Shown piece by piece: positions 51,593-64,000 of a stretch of 64,000 bases of DNA (position 1 is the first letter of the stretch; every line of letters starts with the position of its first letter). Origin of the DNA: Brachypodius melanocephalos (taxonomy: Eukaryota; Chordata; Aves; Passeriformes; Pycnonotidae). The translations under genes and the position numbers were made by a program. Location: contig VZSR01003807.1 in the NCBI GenBank assembly GCA_013398615.1, forward strand, positions 3,936,307 through 4,000,306. The letters are read 5' to 3'. The notes beneath the pieces were generated by a model that saw only the letters and a list, made by a program, of their open reading frames with translations, searched no databases and was not told the DNA's origin.

Positions 51593-51722
51593 AATTTCTT
51601 TTCAATTATTAAAATGTTCTTATCCCAAGAGAAAAGTTTGACTTGCATTCTCCCCATTCCATTGGATGTTAAGAGAGAGACTGTGTGGTGTTTCATCTCC
51701 AGCTGGACTTAAAACCTTGACA
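51179..51722 (+). mobile_element. 3' LTR of the endogenous retrovirus
   Basis: Begins TGTCCTGGTTTTAG and ends AAAACCTTGACA, the TG...CA ends of an LTR, about 544 bases. It contains a TATA-like AGTATATAAACTGGGG at about 51,441. The opening resembles an LTR family I recognise from passerine genomes. An (ATT)n run has expanded inside it (51,558-51,590). I see no clear target-site duplication, as expected if the 5' end of the element is gone. Confidence 0.85.
51558..51590 (+). repeat. (ATT)11 microsatellite inside the LTR
   Basis: Eleven perfect ATT units followed by AAAATTTC, within the 3' LTR. Probably a post-insertion expansion and likely polymorphic. Confidence 0.95.
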
Positions 51723-54700
51723 TAGCTTCAGCTCTGGCACAGTGGGGAAGTCTGACAAGAAGAATGATGATGCTGGGCAAGCGAAAGTGTGCAAGAGAGA
51801 CAGCCATGGATGGTATGCAGGGTTTGCATTGCCTGTTTTGGAATAAACCCAGCACATGAAGTAGTCTCTGTAACAACACTCAGCCATTGTGCTTTTCTGC
51901 TTTTCTGCATCCAGATTAGTGGTTTGGGGCAGGCACTAGCTCTGCAGACATAACAGGGCACAAAACATGCTCTGTTTCAGACACTGGCACTTTCTTACAA
52001 GGAGCAGGAGACTGTTCCTCAGCAAGAACCTTCCTTCAGTGTTCTGTCAGTTCACCTCCGTGCTCCTCTTACTATGCTTTCAGTTCTTTCTCAAAGTGTG
52101 TTAAGCATTACCCCAAGCCATGGATTTACTACTATAATGTAGCAATCAGAAGGAGACGATACTATTGATTCAAGTCAAGGGAGGGAGCCAGGTTTGCAGT
52201 TTTATGTAACTCATTGGAGCTCTGTAGTTATTTAGTTGCATTGAATAATTCAGTGGGTAGGCTGTCTGAAGTGCAGCAGCCTCTTTGTTTCCTGTGAAGG
52301 GAAGGGTGATGCATGCAGGGCTTCAGACATCTATCCAGCAATCGGCACAGACTTTTTCAGAGAGACACAGCTTCAGAGACTACCTCCCAGCACCCATCCA
52401 GGCCCTCTGCCAAATCTTCTCATTCTCACAGTATAAGGCGAAATCCTGTTCACAGTTTTGCCAGTGTTACTCTACTGCTGTCAGTGGACTCATTCCAGAG
52501 TCACACTGGTGCAAATAGGTTTGATGCAATCTTTAGTCGTTTCCCCAGCCCAGCACACACCATCTGAAACCTTCTGCCCTACCTGATCAGTGTTTCTCCC
52601 CTGCCTGCTGACCTAGCACACAAGCTGATGCACAGATGCCAAACCACAAATATGAGTTCTGGGGCAAACACCAAAACATGTGTGACTCAGGTGCTAATCA
52701 TCCCTGAGTCCTCATGCCAGACCTTAGCAGAGGCTTCCCTGCTAGCTTGCACCCCAGGCAAATGCCCCAGCCACCTCCACTCAGGTTAATTTTCCTGCAC
52801 ACCCTCACACTACCACCACTCCATGGCAAGAAGAATGACCCTGCTTGGGGAGCTTTCTTCCTTCTCAACCATCTTCCCCATTTCCTTCCAGCTTCCCTTT
52901 CCCTTAGAAATCAGATATCACCATAAGGAATAACCTGTAGAGCATACCTGTTTTCCTCAGAGAGCTGCTACTAAAAAGCGAAAGGATAGAGACACGGAAT
53001 TACATGGGCATCCGCCTCCTGGGCACTCCTCTCTTAGCATTTGACATGGACCCAGCCAGAGGGAGTCTGCTGCATCTGCACAAACTGCTGCAGTGGAACC
53101 TTGGATTTTCTGTCAGACTGCTGCATGAAATCACAGCTTCCTTGCTGGTATGCTCTGGCTCCTTTTCAGCTTCACACAGGCAGCCTGTCCTGCAGAGGCT
53201 TGGAATTCAAAAGTCGCTTTGGTTTGCTTTTCTTTGAGTAGGTTATGCTGCTGTGTCTGCAGTGCTGATGGAGAAAAAACGCATATAGGAAAGGAAGGAA
53301 AGAAAAAGGATTCCTGCAGGCTTTTATTGTCAGTGGTGCAGGAGGATGAGTAAACAGTGCAGACAGCTAAAAAGCTGTGCTAAGTGGTGCAAGAATCTAA
53401 AAGCTTTCCAGTGTGCCATTCCATTGTGTTTGCGTGAGTGTTGTATATAGGCATATAAAGAGGGAACAGTTTGGCCTTAAGGCCATATTCATGAACTGAG
53501 ATGGCTGAATGAAAAACTCAAAACTCTGTCCCTGTCTGCCAAAAAAGCTCTCAATAAGCAATCTGAGCTGATCTGCAAAAATTGTTTCTGGTCTCCAACT
53601 GATGTCATTTCTCCAAGCACAACATTAACAAAAAAATAAAAAAGGAAAAGGGTGATCAAAACACGCAATTCAAAGTCTACATATACCTTTCAGAGTCTGC
53701 AGTTTTAGATGTCTCCTTTTGAATTTCCAACTGCAAGGACAGCAAGGCCAGGATCCCCTTATTCTAGTCACACTAAAGAAATTATATTTGCTCTAAACTA
53801 CCAAATTGATCTAAATGTGTGTGATGCCAACTGCTTAGGCATCAACTCTCTTAGGATTAATAGTGGTGAGCAGGTTTCAGCAGAACATGAAGAGATCCAG
53901 AGCCATAAACCCTTTAAGACAGTGATCAGCCTTAGCACTGTGAGTGTGCTTAGATTTGAAAAACACTAAAGTCACTAAATCTTGATGCACCTCCCTGAAA
54001 CTGTCAGTTCAATGTTTGTGGGTTTTATGAAGAGTTGATGGTTGAGACTGCTTCTTTGAGCTTTCCTGACACGTATGACTGTGCTGATCTACCTTTTAAT
54101 TTAAGTCTTAATTCACTGAATTACCTTTATGGCTTCTCCTGTCAGTATATTATGAACTTGGGATTTGCCTCAAGTATTTTCTGGGCATTCTTAGATTTTG
54201 CTTTCTGCATAGTCACAGCTACATCTCAGGGCACAGTTTCACTAAGCCCAGGTGCTGGAACAGGAGTGCTCATGCTTGTCTGATCTTGCAGTCAGCTGGA
54301 TCAGCCCACTGACCTACCTGAAAAACAATCTGCTATTTTTCTAGGGCAAGTTTTCAACTGGATCAGCTTGCTGATCTCTTTGGTGGCACAGTCACGAGTA
54401 CTTTAACAACACGAGGCAGGAGGGGGACATGGACCTGCAAGATGAAGGCCAGTGCCATCCATTTTGATTTCAGTCTGCATGAACATCTCTTAAGCCTCAC
54501 CAGGAAGGCAAAGCTCACCACACACTCAAACAGTACAGATACTGGCTAAGTGCAGTTCTATCATGCTTGAGTCTGTATTTATAGTCACCAGACCTACACC
54601 ACCTTAACTTCAGAGGATTTACTACAAAATTACTGTTGTCTGAGGGGTAACTCAGGCAATCTCTGTACAAGGAGCAGCTGGTATGAAGGAAGAAGACACA

Positions 54701-57700
54701 GCTCACTGCCAGTGCAATGTTGTTGAAAACATGTAATCACTATTTCATTTGACTTCTCAGTATTGCTGAGCTAGAAATTTTCCAGATGTAAAAGTCCTTT
54801 CTTTTCTTATACCAAGAGGAAGCTACTGAATTTCAAGGAGACAAAATGCAGCACAGGATGCTATGAAATACTATAGCAAAATTTTCTGCTTGACACAGAG
54901 ACCTAGAGCAATTCCTGCATTGGTGCTGTAGTACCTTCAGGTGACCAGGAAATCTCTTCACACATTTTTCTAAATATTTTTCTAATATTTCTAAATATTT
55001 TGATGGCATTTAGAGTTTTGCTTGGAACTCAGACGTCTGCCGTAGGTAAATGGATCTTGATCTTCGTCTTACCTAAATTCTCCCTACAATAAATTAGGCA
55101 TGCAATAGAAATAAAAAATCTTATATGGTAAGTGAGGAGAGATAGTAAATTCTTATGTGTGAGGCAAGATAGTAACCTCCAGAAGGCAACTCAGTCCATC
55201 CAGCAGGTGATATGTGCATATGTGGGGTGAACTGAACCCTGAAAACGCCTCTCTCCCCTCCTCACCACTGAAGGTAAAAGAAGACAAGGCTTTAGACTGA
55301 AGAAGGAAAAGAACTCCTGTGGACTCAGTAAGGGATGGATCTAAACCAAAGAAAACTCAGATTCATGAGGATGAAGTGGGCTGTGACAGTAACCTAGAGC
55401 TGTGTGTGTCAGGTGCTGTCAAAGAAAGGCTCAGGTCTGTCAGAAACTTGTGAAAGCCTGTTTTATTCAAACTTATTGAGCTATCATTAACCTGTGGAAC
55501 TCAGGCTGCAGGGAGGCACCAGAGCTAATGCAGCGGTATGGGGGTGGGAGAGGGGTCTCTTTTCTCAGGTGGGTTGTGGACATAATGTTCTAAGAGACTT
55601 TTGTCTGCTAAGCAGTTGCTGATTTTTCCCAAGGGAAAAGCTGTCAACAAAAAACCTTTCTCAAAACAAATTTCAGCAAACAACCAGCAGTTTCTCAAAA
55701 CAACCTTCTGCAAGTGGTGCTTTGCCATTTCTTTAGTTTAATCAATGGGACTGGGGAGGTGTCGTTCCGATTCACCAGTCCTGTTAGTCTGTATCGAAAC
55801 ACCTTATAAAAAGTGTCAGGAATTAGACAACAAAGCCTTCTGATTTTCTCCTGCCTGCTGACTGGAGTTAAGCATCTTTATTTCGTGTCCTATTGTTACA
55901 GTGGGTGACTGTTTTGGGCAGAGAAAGCCCATTCTGAGCAGGAGTGCAGAGTTCTAAGGCCAGGGTAGAATTTAGGTCCTGCTCACCCTGAGCCTGTGCC
56001 CACCATACTGGCAGACAAGCCCTTGATGAAGGTCCAGAAGTCTGCAGCACTGGAAAGTCTGGAAATACTCTTCTGGCTCAGAGCGAGAGCATCAGGCTAA
56101 CAAGTCTTTATGCACGTTGTACAAAGTCAGTTTGTCACTTGCTGGCTCCAGGCCAGGTAGGACATAAATCTTCCCATGAGTACAATTTTAAACAGACATT
56201 TCTGCTCAGACAAGAAGTGTTTCACTCAGGCAAGTGTGTGTAATGTGGGAGCAGGAAAGCCTCAGTGCTACATGCACTCAGTGCTGGAGCAGTACCATTC
56301 CCAGGGCCCGCGTGTGTCACCGCTGACGGCAGTGGAGCCTGAGTGATGGAAATGGCTTCCTCCAGGCACAGCAGGTTTGTTGCTATGCTATTTCCAAGCC
56401 CTCTGCTTACTTCTGTTACTGGAAAGGACTTACGTTTGTTTCTAAATCTGTGTCTATTGATTAGCACTTAGTAACTGGCTGCACAGCTTAATATAATGAT
56501 CATAGCTCTTGCTTCTTTTGTTATTCCTGAGGTACAGAAGACTGTGCTTTCTCTTTTTTTGTTGCAGGATGTTCTTGTTAGCTCAGCTTAGCACTGTGCA
56601 TACTTCACAGTCCAGGATATTTGGGATTTTCTTTTGAAGCATTTTATACTGGCAACGAAGAGAAAACAAAGTACATAATATTCATTTTGAATGAAGTTGT
56701 GACTATATACCAAAACATTACTGAGGTATAAAATACCACATAACTCATCAGTTTTTACTGCACTAGGCATTTGGTTATTCTCTATTACAGAAAATACTTG
56801 GTTTTCCCACAAGTATATTAATTACACTCACAAACCGTGCTGTTTCTACATGTATGTTTTGGCCAAAATATAAAATTAACCAGAAGAGTCTGTTAAGATT
56901 TGCCTTTAAAAGATACTCATTGCAAATACCACATTATAAAATTACCATTACCTGATCAGCTACTAGATATTCTCTGTACTGGTTTCCTGACTGGATCATT
57001 ACACTATTTGTGATTATATCTCTAAATAACATTTACTTAGCTCGTGCATTCCAGCTCCTTTCCTGAGGAAAACCTGGTATCAGATGTCAATTATTGGTTA
57101 CAGTAATTTGTTCAAGCATTTTCTTCAGCAATTTTTACTAACTTTCATCCTGATAGGAGAGTTAATCAAAAACAAAAGTAATATTATATGTGGTTACACA
57201 AGTGGTCAAAAGCAATTCTCGCCAAAATTTGCTGTAGATGTTCGGTCAGATGCTCAGCGAGACAGCAACAATAGCTCCAGTGTAGTTCAGTGGGAAAAGA
57301 TTATATGGACCATTACTGTATGCAGTGTGTCCCCTCATGTGATATTCATGCCCCAGCCCTACCAACAATAGCTCTCTAACATCTGCGATCACGGTAGGTT
57401 ATGGTTCTTCAGCACTTGTCGGGGAAGAGGGTCAGACTAAGTTCCTGCTGAGGTTTCTTGGGGACCTCATCTATCAACATTTCCAGGAGTGCTGCTGTAC
57501 CCTTCACCTCTGCTCCCAAACACTGCAGCATTGCCCACTGCAGGTCTCCCAGCCACAAGTCTGGGTGATACTGCCTAGAATAAAACAGAAATTTCCAGAT
57601 GGTCACGACTGTGATCCTTTCCAAACTGGCAGAGCTTAGGTGAAGTGGTGCCAATCTTCTGATGAAGACTCAGATAGACTTGTTTCCCTATCCAGCAGTT

Positions 57701-59770
57701 CTACAGTTGCTGATCTTCTTTGAGACCCAAGAACATCAGTTTTTGGATACAGATCAGAGTCTGTACCTAAAAGAGGTCATAAAGATCATTTCAGGTGCAG
57801 CATGGAGCCATCGCAGCAGGCTGCTGCTAGAAGGTGTCTGATGACAACACCATGAATTTTGGGAGCAGTCTTTGAGACTTTGTTTCTTCCTATACAGTCC
57901 TGTCACATCCTGAAATCAACTCAGACATCTCTCAGCTATTTGTGACCAGTAGGAAATGAATGCTGATCATCACCTTCATCTGCCTTTAAGAAAATAACTT
58001 TAAACTGGTGTTGGCACTTGGGGACTGAGTGGAGTAGCCCAGCAGACTATATATGCCATCCTCTCCCACTGTACAACAGAGTCCCTGTTTGAAAACATAG
58101 AAACACCTACTGCTTAAGGTTCCTGGGGCTGGTGTCCAGATCACCATGAGACAGAACTCATATGGACACCATGGAGACAGAAGGATGACCCTTGTATCTG
58201 GAATAACACCTCTACAGTGTGTGAGATCAGTTTTTCTTACACTGGTGACGCCTTACCAGGTCAGCTCTTGAATACATGTTTTTCACATGGTGATGCTGGT
58301 CTCCCCTGTGGAATGCACTCTACATACCAGCTGCTATAACCCATCCTACTTGTACTGAACATGCTCAGGAAACCCTGCTCTAATACTTCAGGTGTCACCA
58401 GAAGTGTCACCTCAGTAGCACTAGTGCTGTCCCAGACAGTCGTAGCAATGCTAGGCCCTTTGGAAAACTAGGTATCTGTTCCTCTTAACACAAAATCTTT
58501 AAGAGATGAATGAGATAGATTACAAAAACTAGAAGATAATACTAATGTAGACAGCTGATGCTCTTTTAGCAGCACCATACAACAATTTTTAGTCATCCTT
58601 CAAAGGATTTTAATCTTATGGTAGACAAAACCACACTCACAGGATACACAAATGACTCATCCCAGTGGTTTCTACTTCTTCAGCTCCAGTGTAATGTTCC
58701 ATCTAAAACACAAAAATGCAGAATGTAATTTAAGAGTCGAGAAAGGCTGGGATTGGTACCTTTGGCTGTGGGCTCCAGTGCTCTCACCACAGCCTCCCTT
58801 CCCATCCTGTGTACAGTGTAACAGCTCCTACATTCTGCTTGCACAGCTGTAAGGGAAACACAGTGCAACTCAGTCACAGATGGAGGCTGTCATTGCAATA
58901 AAATGGCCAGAATCAAATCATGTGCCTGCGTTCAGGGAGATAGCCATTTTAAAAGGAGGTGCTAAGAAAATTCTCTTCCCTAACTTCACTGTGACCTAAA
59001 ATAATAACAAACAGCAACACACATCCTTAATATTTAAACACTTTCCAACAAAAGAGAGACATTTTTGTCTCATTTCAGACTGATTTTGTTGTTGGTTTTT
59101 TTTACTAAAACAGAAGAAAGGATGGTCTTGTGATTATAATCACAGGCTACAAGTCAGGAGATCAACATTAAGCTTTTCAAAATTTTTCTCAGTAGTTTTG
59201 GTCTCTGTTTGCCCTAGGAAAGAGTGAGTGACGTGCTTCCTTAGCTTACAGGATTGTACAAACTTTCAAGAATAAAACCCAAAAATGCTGGATTTAAAGT
59301 CTGGTGCTTAGGTCAAATTTTGGTTTACTAGGGCTAGTTATATTTCTAGCAGAAAATCTGACTAAATGAATGCTCTGTATGTGTCTGAATCAGTGTGGCT
59401 GCTTGTCTTAAAAGCAAGCTTGGAGTAAGCATTCAGTGTTGTAGTGATTGACCCATGGCTCCCCTATGAGACGCTGTTTTCAGGTCATGGCCACATAAAC
59501 ACAAAAAACCCCAGTTGCCAAATACATTACAGACTGAGATTTTCCGTAGCAATATGACAGGCAAACTTCATGTAGTGTTACTCATGCAATCTTGTCAATC
59601 TATCTGTTACATTTACAGTGCAGTGCCACCTGAGGTTTGGCTTTGGTTCAGGGTCCCATTGGGCCAGGTGGGGTACAAATAAATGACCTTCTTTCTTAAA
59701 GCAGGTTTTGGAGCCAGAGAAGATCTTGCTGTATTCACTGCAGAATGGTGTGATTTCTCTGACAGTGTGG
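51723..59770. other. 5' flank, no gene recognised
   Basis: Mixed-composition DNA with many stops in all frames. No exon set, tRNA or clear transposon. Locally repeated motifs occur at 54,963-55,000 (TTTCTAAATATTT units). The 81-codon minus frame at 57,409-57,654 looks protein-like in composition but I cannot assign it to a family. Confidence 0.65.
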
Positions 59771-59835
59771 GAATCGTAGAATCATAGAACAGCTTGGGCT
59801 GGAATGGACTTTAAGGATCGTCTTGTTCCACCCCC
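59771..59835 (-). mobile_element. CR1 LINE 3' tip
   Basis: Plus strand GAATCGTAGAATCATAGAAC, then GGGCTGGAATGGACTTTAAG and CTTGTTCCACCCCCAC, the reverse complement of the extreme CR1 3' end. A very short 5'-truncated copy. Confidence 0.85.
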
Positions 59836-62800
59836 ACTACTGTGGGCTTTCACTTTACAAGGAGAAGTTTACTGGAAGAGAAACAAATACAGTGAGATAA
59901 AGCAGAAAAGGCTGCTGCTTATAAACAGCATTGCTGGTCAGAAAGTAGACAGCCCTAAGAATGAATTCTGGCTGCCTCAAGCTGTTGGGAACTTCTGAGA
60001 GGGCAGGCTGCAGCAGGAAATAAAAAAGCACATTGAATAAATCACTTGATGCTCTGATTAAGAGGCATGGGACTGTGTATCATGTGATAGTTAAAGCCGT
60101 AAGCTCCAGCCTTGAAGATATTATTTGGTACACGAGCAGTCTGAATGGGCAGATGGCATTCATGAGCAGGATTACTATTTCTAGCAAAACAGGTCAAACC
60201 AAGTCACTTAGAAATGGAATTAAAATGTAGATTGTTATCTCTGAAGGTGTGTGACTTTTAACAGAGAGCTAATGAATCGGGCTCATTATAATTGCATCAT
60301 TTGCAACAACAAAAGCGTTCTGTATAGTAGAGAAAAGTTTTGCCTTTGTTTCCTTTCTGTCAGCTAACTTCACACTCATTTTCCAGTATGAAATTTGCCT
60401 CCAAGTAGGAATGGATCAGCTGACTAGTACTGACCAAAAGTATTCCTTTTCTTACAGTACGGTATAAGGCTCACCCACTCACAGGCTGAGTGACATCATG
60501 TCGTGAGTGGGAGCAAATGCTGCACATGAAGTGTGGTTCACTGACAATAATGTCTGTCCTTGCAAATAGTAGCCAGACACATTTCTCCATGGCTCTTCTG
60601 CTAGCAGAGACCTCCATGGGCTGCTGACTGCTCTCAGCCAGGGCTTAAAGCAGGCTGCATAGGCAGCTCAGGGATGAAACTCTGCCTTGCAAAGGCACAG
60701 AATCACTAAGATCAACCATGTGGCAGAAGTGCCCACATTACTTCCTATGGCAACCTCTGATTGCTGCCTAGACTGAAGCAGAGGGTAGGAGGAACTGCTT
60801 GTGCAAACAGAGGTTCCAGAGGCTTTTCCACACTCCTGTCTCCTCACAGTGAGGGAGGAGAAGTGACAGCAATTCCTGGGTAACAGCAAGAGCCAGGCAG
60901 CTGCTTGCAGGGGTAGGATGGCAAGCTGGAGCAAGGTCTCTGCAAAGGACCAGAAGGTGCTTTGTAAAGGGCTAAGGGAAAGAGACATTCCTCTGCCTTT
61001 TCTATATGAGCATCAGCTCTCTGGGACCATTTCTCACAGACCCATTCCCAGCATTCTTCTTTGCCATAAGACCTCCCCAAACCCCAACACATTAGCAGAG
61101 TATTAGCAGGAAAACATCTAGGTTGACTTAATGGACATGGAGCACATGGGAATTTCAAGTGCTCTGCTTTGTCTTCCTGAGCTTTAGCGATGAGACCCTG
61201 CCAGATGTGGCCAGATGCCTCTTCAGCCCTGGGGCAGCTTCCAAACCTCCTCGGCACCAGCTGATGTTGGGCTCCTAAGCAAGCCTGGGAAACCTCACTG
61301 GAGCCATGCCTTTCCCAGAAGCCCGCAGAGGCTGAGCCCCAGCCCACACCAGCACATGGAGCTGGGTGGTGACAGGCAGCAGTGGCTCTGCAGCTCGCAG
61401 GAGCAGGGAAGGCGCTGCCAGCCCGCGTCTCCCAGTGCTGCTCTGTCCAGCTGGGCCGGCTGGGGCTGTTGGAGGAGGCAGGCAGCTCTCTCACCTCAGG
61501 CAGGGGAGGAGGCAGCAGGCAACAACCCCACAAGCCAGAGCAGAAGGAGGCCACAAGCCTGGCACAGCTCTGCTCTCCTGTGAGAAACAGGGTTACTCTT
61601 CCCTGCTCCACCTGTGCTACTTCACCAGTCCTAGAAGCATGAGGAAATTACACCTGAGGCTTCCAGGAAGCCTGTAAAATGGCAGGGACAAGAAAATACA
61701 CAGTATCTTGACTCTACTGGCTGTTGGAGCTGTAGTGTGAAAAAGCTAGGGAGCTGTAGAAGAGTGAGAGGGTGAAAGAGAGAGGTGAAGACTAAAGGAA
61801 GTTTGTCACAGAATTATTTCCTCCTTGAAGACAATGCTCATCATCAGGCAGCTCCCATATGAGACATGATTTCGGCTGGGCCTTCAGAGACAGTAGGGGC
61901 CAAAGCCACCTTGTTACATCCCCAGGACAGAGGGCAGTGCTCTCCTCATACGGTGGATGGGCTGGCTAAGCAGCACCAAAAGGGCCCAGATTGCATTGGG
62001 ATGTTTGTGTATTGGGCACTGCACAAACTCACAGTAAGGCAGTCTTTGCTGCAAGGGGCTTGCACTGCAGCTTGGTCCACTAGTAAAAAGTAGAAGAAGA
62101 GAGAAGAAAACAGACCATCACAATTTTATCAGAGGGAGGAGAGGAAACCAAAGCTGAAAGAGTTAAACCATGGACAAAGACAAGAGAAAGAATAGGCAAT
62201 GAAACTGGTTGGAAGTGAAGGAACTGGGAAAAAGGAATGGCAAAACGTTTGGCTTGATCTGCAGAGGAGTTAATCAGGGCCATAGTACAGCCCAGGAGCA
62301 ATGCCAGCCAGCTTTGCCTCCTTGCTTTTGCTTTAAATGCACTCCCTGCATCAGCCAGCTCTGCCTTTGGGGTCAGAGAGATGGGCCGGTACGTGCAGAG
62401 CAGATGTTGAGCTGTGTGATCCTGAAGAGAAAGATTGTGTTAGATCAAGATCATACCAATGTCTGGGCCAGAAGGTGCAAAAGCAAGCAATTATTTTGGC
62501 TGACTGCTTGATACATAAAAGATGCAATCTTGGTCACAAAGTAGGGGTACAACAAATTTTGCAGTGATACTTTTATTCCAAGCCTCAGACTCTACTGCAA
62601 CTAACCAAAATGTGATTTGTGTTTTTTCTACCCAAGCTCATGTATGAATTTAATATACATGATCAGAACACTTGTGAGAAGTGCCAAGATGAGGATTTTG
62701 GAAGGCAAAACTGAAAATTTAACCACAAGAGAAACCCAGCATAAGCAGGGCCTTTAATGTGCCTCATTCAGGTAGAGGGGCCACAGAAATCGGTGCAGAG

Positions 62801-63958
62801 GGGCTGCAGCAGTTTGCCTCTCCCAGGCACCTGCTGCTTCCCCTCTGGGTTCAGTGTTTTAGCAATGCTGGCAATTCCTGGCAGCTGTGGTAGTGCCTGT
62901 GCATTGGCCAATTGCTGAGCTTTTTGAAGTTTCACCTAAAGGACATTTATTGATTTTATGTTTCTTATGTTTTCCTATTTTTTTTTCTCTTTTTTTCCCT
63001 TTTTTTCCTCTTATTTTTTCATTTTATTATAATAGATTGGAAAGCAAGGTATGGAAAGCAAGAAGTAGCAAAGGGAAATAAGTGACATTCCTTTCTGGGT
63101 CATGGAAACCAGAAAAGTTGCCAATTTGTTGGCAAATATGCAAGGAACTGAATCTAAGCACATTCATTTGATGTTGCAAACAGGATTCAAATGCTGCATT
63201 AGGCTTGTGACTTCTCTTTTGACTTCTACTATCCATAATTCATTATTGGTTGCATGTGACTCATTGGTGAAGTCATATGTATTACTTCTGCTATGTAGTG
63301 GGTTTATCTAAAACTGGTTTATTAAAAAAAGTCTCCCAGAAATGCCAGAAAAAAAGAAACATATTTTGCAAATGTTGGTAGGGAAAAAAAAAGAAAAAAA
63401 AAAAAGAAGAAAAAAAAAAAAAGGGTAAGTTGAGCAAGGATGGGTCTTGTATGGGTAAAATATCTGGAAATATTTTATTTCCTTTTCCACTCACATCCTG
63501 TCAAACTATGCAATTCAGCCAGAGAGAGACCAGGCAGAAGGGATGCAAAGGTTATGTCTGATACAGATAAACTTCTCTTTTATCTCTTTATGGTCTCAGT
63601 TTCTGAGCTGTAATTTGAACCGGAGATCAAGTCAATGTAACAAAGGCACAAAACAATAGTCAGACTTTGGTAGGCACAGGCCCTGAGATTCAGTTTCCAA
63701 ACTTTCCAGTTTGTTGCTAGCATCAGATGTCATAAGCTCTACCTCTATTTTTTTAAAAGGGTTCAGTGGTCTGAAGGGCACATAAGAATACCAGTGACAA
63801 ATGACAGCATGCAGGTAGTTCATTTTTCTTGCTCTTTTTTGCCTCCTTTCTCCATTTATCAGCTTCTTTTGTAGATTCGAACTTGTGTCTTCACAAGCAC
63901 CTTTATTTGACAGTGCACAGCAGAGAAACAGCATTTCACAACTTGGCCTCAGCCTTTC
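59836..63958. other. Far 5' flank, no gene recognised
   Basis: No supported gene. The patch at about 61.2-61.6 kb is GC-richer and open in several frames on both strands at once (up to 255 codons), which points to composition rather than coding. Pyrimidine-rich sequence occurs at about 62,960-63,025. Confidence 0.65.
63380..63425. repeat. Polypurine A/G tract
   Basis: Forty-six bases with only purines on the plus strand, mostly A runs broken by single G. It may be a degraded poly(A) tail, but no retroposon body is recognisable beside it. Confidence 0.85.
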
Positions 63959-64000
63959 AGAAAGAGGGAGAGGGAGAGGGAGAGGGAGAGGGAGAGGGAG
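63959..64000. repeat. (AGAGGG)n hexamer repeat, runs off the right edge
   Basis: From about 63,964 the sequence is perfect GGGAGA-type hexamers, at least six units, to the last base. Purine-only on the plus strand. It is not the telomere hexamer. Total length unknown. Confidence 0.95.

Noticed and set aside
60474..60511. Nine-base inverted repeat CCCACTCAC / GTGAGTGGG
   Set aside because: Arms this short at this spacing are expected several times by chance in 64 kb.
60844..61611. 255-codon minus-strand frame and overlapping plus-strand frames
   Set aside because: Multiple simultaneous open frames in a GC-rich patch, low-complexity residues, no recognisable domain or splice pattern.
45331..64000. 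Searched for the 3' exons of NID1, the usual upstream neighbour of LYST
   Set aside because: No EGF-like or YWTD-type exon sequence is recognisable; the gene, if syntenic, probably lies further right.

Overview
The window is vertebrate nuclear DNA from a bird. It is AT-rich with one GC-rich CpG island and carries short split exons with GT..AG junctions. Several CR1 LINE fragments have the characteristic avian 3' end, and there is an avian-type endogenous retrovirus (ERV) remnant. The LTR family looks like one I know from passerine genomes, so a neoavian and possibly passerine source is likely; that last step is inference. I see no prokaryotic genes, CRISPR arrays, tRNAs or rRNAs.

The one protein-coding gene I can support is LYST (lysosomal trafficking regulator, the Chediak-Higashi protein) on the minus strand. 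I traced 20 consecutive coding exons from the start codon at 30,572 down to 1,961. Each junction was placed from visible GT/AG dinucleotides and checked for reading phase: 6,247 coding bases, 2,082 whole codons plus one base, with no stop or frameshift. This is a little over half of a protein that is about 3,800 residues in mammals. The exons cover the helical (ARM/HEAT-like) N-terminal region and a concanavalin-A-like domain in exons 11-14. The rest, including the PH-BEACH-WD40 part, lies beyond the left edge. A CpG island at about 44.5-45.3 kb with a good splice donor at 44,930/44,929 is the likely promoter and first non-coding exon. That makes intron 1 about 14.3 kb.

Layout: 1-1,960 last visible intron with a CR1 fragment; 1,961-30,579 exons 21 to 2 with introns, and a longer CR1 in intron 7; 30,580-44,929 intron 1, with no coding exon but a striking set of interleaved inverted repeats at about 38.0 kb and a CR1 against the island; 44,480-45,330 CpG island; 45,330-64,000 5' flank with no supported gene, holding the 3' part of an ERV (integrase remnant plus 3' LTR, 49.9-51.7 kb), a 60-bp alternating purine-pyrimidine tract, a CR1 tip and simple repeats. 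In other vertebrates NID1 lies upstream of LYST, but I do not see it here.

I found no convincing new biological system. The oddest local structure is the A-B-A'-B' inverted repeat set in intron 1.
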